From contig NZ_BMWM01000002.1 in assembly GCF_014651235.1 (NCBI RefSeq), positions 1 through 64,000 of the forward strand: DNA of 64,000 nucleotides, in the 5' to 3' direction. The stretch comes from Leuconostoc lactis KCTC 3528 = DSM 20202 (GTDB taxonomy: Bacteria > Bacillota > Bacilli > Lactobacillales > Lactobacillaceae). The translations under genes and the position numbers were made by a program. The notes below the pieces were generated by a model, which did not search any database, was not told the DNA's origin, and saw only the letters and a program-made list of their open reading frames with translations. Below, piece by piece: positions 58,887 through 64,000 of the stretch (position 1 is the stretch's first letter; every line of letters begins with the position of its first letter).

Positions 58887-58915
58887 ATTCTAGCGATGAT
58901 TCAAGCACTTGTCAA
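58887..58915 (-). promoter_or_regulatory. Promoter of the attenuator and ABC operon
   Basis: On the minus strand TTGACA (58915-58910), 17-base spacer, TAGAAT (58892-58887). Transcription should start near 58880, only a few bases before the leader Shine-Dalgarno. Confidence 0.85.
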
Positions 58916-58920
58916 TGTTT

Positions 58921-59577
58921 TTACTTCGTCAGTTCCCATTCGGCCTTGAACTGGTCTAAGAAGTCTAACATGAATTGATGCCGGGTTTCGGCTATTTGAC
59001 GGGCTGTGTCGGTGTTGAGATGCGCTTTAATGTGCAATAGTTTTTCGTAAAAATGATTGATTGTTGTGCCGTCAGTTTGCCGATACTGAGTCTTGTCATG
59101 AATCGTACGTGGGGGAATGGCTGGATCGTAGAGCACGCGGTTTTTCACAGCACCATAGGTTATGGTGCGGGCAATCGCAATGGCGCCAATAGCTTCAAGG
59201 CGGTCGGCATCTTGAACGATTTGGCCGTTAATGTCTAGTGGGGCGGCTTTCCCATCAAGATGCTTGGACCAAGACATATTGTCAATAATATGAAAAATTT
59301 GCGCCTGAGTGTCTGGCGATACGGCAATGGTCGTTAAAAAATCAGCCAAGGCGTTTTTGGCTGCGGCCACCTCGGTGGGTGTATCAAATAATTTATCATC
59401 GTAGACATCATGCAATAAAGCAGCGGCTTGGACGATAAACGGGTCTGCAGTGGGTTCCTGAGCTAAAATTTTATTGGCTAAGGCAACCACGCGCTCAATG
59501 TGGTCAACACTATGGCCGGATTGATCAGCAGCTAGGGCTTGCTGCATATAATGAGTAATTTGGGTGAGTTGCGACAT
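58921..59577 (-). CDS. HD-domain phosphohydrolase (YpgQ/YedJ-like)
   Basis: A 218-residue cytoplasmic HD enzyme: first His in H-S-V-D-H, the H-D pair in L-L-H-D-V-Y-D-D, and D-A-D-R-L-E-A-I-G late, all as in the YpgQ group of nucleotide phosphohydrolases. AGGAGG precedes the ATG. It is monocistronic, divergent from metG. The substrate is not known, though YpgQ-type enzymes act on nucleoside triphosphates. Confidence 0.85.
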   Translation of the reverse strand: MSQLTQITHYMQQALAADQSGHSVDHIERVVALANKILAQEPTADPFIVQAAALLHDVYDDKLFDTPTEVAAAKNALADFLTTIAVSPDTQAQIFHIIDNMSWSKHLDGKAAPLDINGQIVQDADRLEAIGAIAIARTITYGAVKNRVLYDPAIPPRTIHDKTQYRQTDGTTINHFYEKLLHIKAHLNTDTARQIAETRHQFMLDFLDQFKAEWELTK

Positions 59578-59788
59578 AAAATAGCCTCCTGTTTAACCGA
59601 GCGGTTATCCCTTTACTTTAGCATTTTGGCTAGGATTTGCATAGCTAAACCAACGGTAGCGCCTGTCGGAAAACAACCTTAAAAAACTATGAAATACGGT
59701 TAAAATTCGTTATAATTAGCATAGTAGAGACTGCCTCATACGGCGCAAGTCACGTGACAAAACACGCGAATTAGAAAGAGAGACTCAT

Positions 59789-61894
59789 ATGTCAGAACCA
59801 AATAACGTCTTGTTTAACACAGCTAATCTCACCGATTCAGCTGTCATTTACGACAAGTTTTCCAAAGCGGAACAACAATTTTCCGTGAAGAAAGATCAAA
59901 CTTTTTATATCACCACGCCGATTTACTACCCATCTGGGAAGTTACAATTAGGTAATACTTATACGACCGTGTTAGCTGATGCCGCCGCACGTTACCACCG
60001 TTTGCTTGGTGAAGACGTGTTCTTCTTGACTGGGACTGACGAACATGGTCTTAAGATCCAACAAAAAGCGAAAGCAGCCGGTGTATCCGAAATCGCCTAT
60101 TTGGATGGTATGGCCGAACAGATTAAAGCACTCTGGGAATTGATGGACATTTCCTATGACGACTTTATTCGGACAACAGAACCACGTCATGAAAAAGCGG
60201 TGCAAAAAATCTTTACGACATTGCTTGAAAAGGGTGATATTTACAAAGGTGAGTATGAAGGTTGGTATTCTGTTTCCGACGAAGAATACTTTACTGAATC
60301 ACAATTAGCAGAAGTTTATCGTGATGAAAATGGTCAGGTAACAGGCGGAAAAGCCCCTTCTGGTCACGAAGTTGAATTAGTCAAGGAAGAAGCGTACTTC
60401 TTCAAGATGAGCAAGTATGCAGATTGGTTGCTTGATTATTACAAGACGCACCCAGAATTCATCCAACCAGAAGCACGGATGAATGAAATGATTAACAATT
60501 TCATTGCGCCTGGTTTGGAAGACTTGGCGGTGACGCGGACATCATTTGACTGGGGTATTCCTGTACCAGGGGATGAAAAGCACGTCATCTATGTGTGGAT
60601 TGATGCCTTGTCAAACTATATTACGGCTTTGGGTTACGATACTGACGATACGGCGCTGTTTGATAAGTTCTGGCCAGCCAATGTGCAATTGGTGGGTAAG
60701 GAAATTGTTCGCTTCCATACGATTTATTGGCCAATTATGTTACACGCCTTGGGCATTGATTTGCCAAAGACCATTATCGGCCACGGTTGGTTAGTCATGA
60801 AAGATGGCAAGATGTCAAAGTCAAAGGGAAATGTCATTTACCCTGAAGTGCTTGAAGAACGTTATGGCTTGGATGCCGTACGTTACTACTTACTACGCGC
60901 GATGCCATTTGGTAATGATGGGGTCTTTACACCAGAAGACTTTGTTGCCCGTGTGAACTTTGACTTGGCCAATGATTTGGGGAACTTGCTCAATCGCACA
61001 GTGGCAATGATTAATAAGTATGAAAACGGGATTGTGCCAGAATTGCATACTGGTAAGACCGACTTCGACGAAGGTTTGGTTCAAACAATTGAAGCAGCGA
61101 TTGTTGATTATAACAAGCATTTCCAAGCCATGCGAACAGCTGATGCCTTAGAAAGTGTTTGGACAATTATTCGCCGTGCTAATAAGTACATCGATGAAAC
61201 ACAACCATGGGTTTTGGCAAAGGGTGAGACACAAAAGGCTGTGTTATCAAATGTGATGGCGCATTTGGCTGGGGCCTTACGTGTGGCAGCTGTCTTGTTG
61301 CAACCGGTTTTGACGCAAGCGCCAAAGAAAATCTATGAACAGTTAGGCTTTGACTACCCTGAAAACGGTGTGAAAATTGCTGGCTTGACTTTTGGTAAGT
61401 TACCAACGGGTGGCCAAGTGGTGAAGAAGGGTGAGCCAATTTTCCCACGTCAAGATGTTGACGCTGAAGTAGCCTTTATTTCAGGCCTGGTGTCAAAAGA
61501 CACCAAGGGTAAGGGCCGTGCTGCCAAGGAAGCAGCTAAGAAGGCAGCCGCAGAACCAGCCCGTGAATTGATTACTTATGATGATTTTGCGAAAGTCGAA
61601 ATTTTGGCAGCTAAAATTACGGCTGGTGAAATCGTTGAAAAATCTGACAAATTGTTGAAGTTCACGCTCGATGATGGATCAGGTAAGCCACGTCAAATTT
61701 TGTCAGGTATTCGCAAGTGGTATGCTGATCCAGCTGTATTGGTTGGGAAAACAGTTGCGATTGTGGCGAACATGAAACCACGTAAGATGGCAGGTGAAGT
61801 TTCTGAAGGCATGATTTTGTCAGCGGAGAAAAACGACATTGTCACGGTAACAATCTTGCCAGACACAATTGAACCTGGTTCAGGGATCGAATAA
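59789..61894 (+). CDS. metG: Methionine-tRNA ligase
   Basis: A 701-residue class I synthetase with a C-terminal tRNA-binding (EMAP/Trbp111) domain at about 600-700. The K-M-S-K-S motif is present (D-G-K-M-S-K-S-K-G-N). The HIGH motif is divergent: G-K-L-Q-L-G-N-T-Y, so both His are changed to Gln and Asn. About 35 extra residues precede the usual N terminus. Ribosome site GAGAG lies 7-8 bases upstream. I found no T-box in the leader, so control is unclear. Confidence 0.95.
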   Translation: MSEPNNVLFNTANLTDSAVIYDKFSKAEQQFSVKKDQTFYITTPIYYPSGKLQLGNTYTTVLADAAARYHRLLGEDVFFLTGTDEHGLKIQQKAKAAGVSEIAYLDGMAEQIKALWELMDISYDDFIRTTEPRHEKAVQKIFTTLLEKGDIYKGEYEGWYSVSDEEYFTESQLAEVYRDENGQVTGGKAPSGHEVELVKEEAYFFKMSKYADWLLDYYKTHPEFIQPEARMNEMINNFIAPGLEDLAVTRTSFDWGIPVPGDEKHVIYVWIDALSNYITALGYDTDDTALFDKFWPANVQLVGKEIVRFHTIYWPIMLHALGIDLPKTIIGHGWLVMKDGKMSKSKGNVIYPEVLEERYGLDAVRYYLLRAMPFGNDGVFTPEDFVARVNFDLANDLGNLLNRTVAMINKYENGIVPELHTGKTDFDEGLVQTIEAAIVDYNKHFQAMRTADALESVWTIIRRANKYIDETQPWVLAKGETQKAVLSNVMAHLAGALRVAAVLLQPVLTQAPKKIYEQLGFDYPENGVKIAGLTFGKLPTGGQVVKKGEPIFPRQDVDAEVAFISGLVSKDTKGKGRAAKEAAKKAAAEPARELITYDDFAKVEILAAKITAGEIVEKSDKLLKFTLDDGSGKPRQILSGIRKWYADPAVLVGKTVAIVANMKPRKMAGEVSEGMILSAEKNDIVTVTILPDTIEPGSGIE

Positions 61895-61981
61895 TTGGTC
61901 TGCACAGTCGCTGACCGTGCGCAATTTTGTTCTGTGGCGGCCATTTTTCAATGAAGCGCTCACATTAATGTACATTTATTC

Positions 61982-62021
61982 ACAACCACTCACGCGATTA
62001 GCAGGTGAGTGGTTGTTTTTT
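61982..62021 (+). terminator. Intrinsic terminator downstream of metG
   Basis: ACAACCACTCAC (61982-61993) pairs with GTGAGTGGTTGT (62005-62016) and a T tract follows. Confidence 0.9.
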
Positions 62022-62074
62022 GATAAAGGATGTTAGCTATCGGTAACCGGATTTTATACATAAAATTTGTGATT

Positions 62075-62150
62075 TTATGAGCGAATACAAGTGCTTCTAT
62101 TCGCTCATAAACCAACTTTGTGCTATAATATTGGTGTTGACATAAGTCAA
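62075..62150 (+). promoter_or_regulatory. gap promoter with large inverted repeat
   Basis: A perfect 13-base inverted repeat TTATGAGCGAATA/TATTCGCTCATAA (62075-62110) is followed by an extended -10 TGCTATAAT (62121-62129). The right arm covers the -35 position. A second small palindrome TTGAC-N4-GTCAA (62137-62150) lies just after the start of transcription. The pattern fits a repressor site, possibly glycolytic; no CggR gene is in the window. Confidence 0.6.
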
Positions 62151-62173
62151 AAATTTTTGGAGGATCTAAACAC

Positions 62174-63193
62174 ATGACTGTTAAGATTGGTATTAACGGA
62201 TTTGGACGTATTGGCCGTTTGGCTTTCCGTCGTATTCTTGAGTTGTCAGACACAGCTTCAGACATCGAAGTTGTTGCGATTAACGATTTGACTTCACCAG
62301 AAATGTTGGCATACTTGTTGAAGTATGACTCAATTCATGGTGTATTGAAGGCTGATGTTTCATCTGATGAAACTGGTATTATCGTTAACGGTAAGCACTA
62401 CACAGTTTACGCAGAACGCAACGCAGCTGACTTGAAGTGGGTTGAAAACGATGGCGTTGAATATGTATTGGAAGCTACTGGTTTCTATACTTCAGCCGAA
62501 AAGTCACAAGCTCACTTGGATGCCGGTGCCAAGAAGGTTTTGATTTCAGCACCAGCTGGTAAGATTCCTACAGTTGTTTACGGTGTTAACCAAGACATCT
62601 TGAAGCCAGAAGACACAATCGTTTCTGCTGGTTCATGCACAACGCAATCATTGGCACCTATGGCAAATGCTTTGTCAAAGGAATTCGGTGTTAAGACTGG
62701 TTTGATGTTGACAGTCCACGCTTACACAGCTTCACAAAGCTTGCAAGATGGTCCTAAGACTTCAAACTTCGCAAAGCGTCAAGCTAACCGCGATGCTGCA
62801 TCAAACTCATTGCCACACTCATCAGGTGCTGCCAAGGCTATCGGTCTTGTTGTGCCTGAATTGGATGGTAAGTTGACTGGGTCAGCTATCCGTGTCCCAG
62901 TACCTGCTGGTTCAATTACTGAATTGTCAGTAATCTTGGACAAGGAAGTAACTGTTGACGAAGTGAACGCAGCAATGAAGAAGTACGAATCAGACTCATT
63001 TGGTTATAATGGTGATGGTTTGGTTTCAACTGATATCATTGGTGACACACACGGTACAGTCTTTGATCCAACACAAACTGAAATCGTTTCAGGTGACGGT
63101 GCACAACTTGTTAAGGTTGCTGCATGGTACGATAACGAATACGGTTTCACTTCAAACATGATCCGTACATTGTTGTACTTCGCAACTTTGTAA
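62174..63193 (+). CDS. gap: Glyceraldehyde-3-phosphate dehydrogenase
   Basis: A 339-residue glycolytic enzyme: [10 protein letters not shown] at the start, catalytic Cys in [10 protein letters not shown] and W-Y-D-N-E-Y-G near the end. The active-site segment reads T-T-Q-S where many enzymes have T-T-N-C; the Cys itself is kept. TTGGAGG gives a strong start. Codon bias is extreme, as for a highly expressed gene. It stands alone and ends at a terminator. Confidence 0.97.
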   Translation: MTVKIGINGFGRIGRLAFRRILELSDTASDIEVVAINDLTSPEMLAYLLKYDSIHGVLKADVSSDETGIIVNGKHYTVYAERNAADLKWVENDGVEYVLEATGFYTSAEKSQAHLDAGAKKVLISAPAGKIPTVVYGVNQDILKPEDTIVSAGSCTTQSLAPMANALSKEFGVKTGLMLTVHAYTASQSLQDGPKTSNFAKRQANRDAASNSLPHSSGAAKAIGLVVPELDGKLTGSAIRVPVPAGSITELSVILDKEVTVDEVNAAMKKYESDSFGYNGDGLVSTDIIGDTHGTVFDPTQTEIVSGDGAQLVKVAAWYDNEYGFTSNMIRTLLYFATL

Positions 63194-63210
63194 GATAAAT
63201 CGCAATTTTC

Positions 63211-63233
63211 AAACCTGCTTCGGCAGGTTTTTT
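63211..63233 (+). terminator. Intrinsic terminator after gap
   Basis: AAACCTGC (63211-63218), TTCG loop, GCAGGTTT (63223-63230), T tract. Confidence 0.92.
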
Positions 63234-63301
63234 GCGTTCTAACAGCCTTTTCAACGGATTTATGCTATACTTTATTCAGTAATTTGAAAGAGGATTCGCG
63301 T

Positions 63302-64000
63302 GTGAAGGTTGCATTTTCATCTGATAATCATTTTGATTTGAATAAAATAGATGTTCAACGGGCCATGCATGTGCAGGCACTTTATTTATTGAACCAAAAT
63401 GTCACATTGTATGTGATTGCCGGAGACTTGTTTAATGATTTTGAACAATCATTAGCTTTTGCACGAGACATGCAGGCCGCTTTGGCTGATAAAATCCAGA
63501 TTCGATTTTTAGCGGGCAACCATGACATGGGACGCGGGGTCACTTATGATGAATTGGAAAGTGATTTAGATCCGCTATATTTCCATAATAAATTTATTGA
63601 TTTAACACCGGATGTGCGCTTAATTGGTAATAATGGTTGGTATAATTACGATTTTGTGGGTCAAGATTATACAACAGAGCAGATTTTACAGTTTAAAAAT
63701 AATTTCTGGTTCGACCGTCGGATCCAACAACCAGTCTCGGATCAGGAACGTTTTGACCGTAATATGGCGCAATTGCAAGCACAGTTTGATGCCGCAGATC
63801 GGAAGCAAACCGTAGTGGTGTCACACTTTGTACCACGAACGGATTATATTAAACGCTTTCCATATGGCAATACACGGTTAGATATGGCCAATGCGTTATT
63901 AGGGAGCCAAGCGCTCGGAGATAAACTGGATCAATCGTATACGATTAATACGATTACTGGGCATCTTCATGTGCATCCAGCACCGTTGAAGGTTGGCAAT
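63302..64000 (+). CDS. Metallophosphoesterase (3' end outside the window)
   Basis: At least 233 residues of a calcineurin-like phosphoesterase: S-S-D-N-H-F-D for the first metal ligands, A-G-D-L-F, A-G-N-H-D, V-V-S-H-F and I-T-G-H-L-H near the window end. It starts with GTG 63302 after AGAGGA about 9 bases upstream. The substrate is unknown. The frame is still open at base 64000. Confidence 0.85.
   Translation, partial: MKVAFSSDNHFDLNKIDVQRAMHVQALYLLNQNVTLYVIAGDLFNDFEQSLAFARDMQAALADKIQIRFLAGNHDMGRGVTYDELESDLDPLYFHNKFIDLTPDVRLIGNNGWYNYDFVGQDYTTEQILQFKNNFWFDRRIQQPVSDQERFDRNMAQLQAQFDAADRKQTVVVSHFVPRTDYIKRFPYGNTRLDMANALLGSQALGDKLDQSYTINTITGHLHVHPAPLKVGN

Noticed and set aside
59620-59788. T-box leader of metG
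   Set aside because: No T-box sequence or specifier-loop/terminator pair could be found.
1-64000. Insertion sequences, prophage or integron elements
   Set aside because: No transposase, integrase or phage structural gene and no paired terminal repeats with target duplication were seen.

Overview
The window reads as chromosomal DNA of a lactic acid bacterium of the Leuconostocaceae type, most likely a Weissella. That is an inference from gene content and protein style: FemX-like bridge ligase, DUF1129 and DUF951 proteins, NRAMP-Usp pair, mevalonate-pathway HMG-CoA reductase, salvage-only thiamine genes, com genes and many LysM/peptidoglycan proteins. Genes are densely packed, mostly on the plus strand, and separated by clear intrinsic terminators. 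I see no insertion sequence, prophage, CRISPR array or rRNA. There is one tRNA, Leu(CAA).

Layout. 0.1-7.5 kb: cell-envelope block with two secreted LysM/EF-hand/CAP proteins, a degenerate NlpC/P60-like protein, a FemABX ligase, a metallo-beta-lactamase-fold hydrolase, an LCP ligase and a PAP2 phosphatase. 7.6-11.4 kb: operon of Ppx/GppA, class II HMG-CoA reductase, an IpaB/EvcA-like protein and a cysteine-free sirtuin. 11.6-13.8 kb: mntH-usp behind a long structured leader. 14-15.2 kb: cadD-type metal efflux with an ArsR repressor and two palindromic operators, then tRNA-Leu. 15.3-19.6 kb: DUF2075 ATPase, GT8 glycosyltransferase, a small orphan gene and an oppA pseudogene with two nonsense codons. 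19.9-28 kb: nucleoside hydrolase, rsmG-parA-parB-DUF951-ychF (an order usual near the replication origin in Firmicutes), DUF1129, a VanRS-like two-component system, and nagB behind two NagR-type operators. 28-37 kb: pgi, the comG pilus operon (comGF frameshifted), a YtxK-like methyltransferase, ackA and an MltG-like/GH73 fusion. 37-44 kb: sugar uptake protein with two cre sites, greA, YfhO, a class B PBP and an SDR. 44.5-48.1 kb: ABM-like protein and the TPP-riboswitch-controlled thiW-thiM-thiD-thiE operon. 48-54 kb: pepF, alpha/beta hydrolase, proBA and a second nucleoside hydrolase. 54-59.6 kb: ferredoxin-NADP reductase, a membrane-anchored nuclease, a cystine-type ABC transporter with a leader-peptide attenuator, and an HD hydrolase. 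59.8-64 kb: metG, gap and the start of a metallophosphoesterase that runs off the window.

Most interesting regulation: (1) a 17-residue leader peptide containing Cys-Ser-His-Arg-Arg, a hairpin and an intrinsic terminator ahead of the cystine-type ABC operon, with a perfect promoter; and (2) a recurring leader layout in at least four genes (nucleoside hydrolase, ychF, pgi, ferredoxin-NADP reductase), where a strong Shine-Dalgarno is separated from the real start by a small hairpin that also encodes a mini-ORF. All functional calls come from reading motifs; no database search was run.
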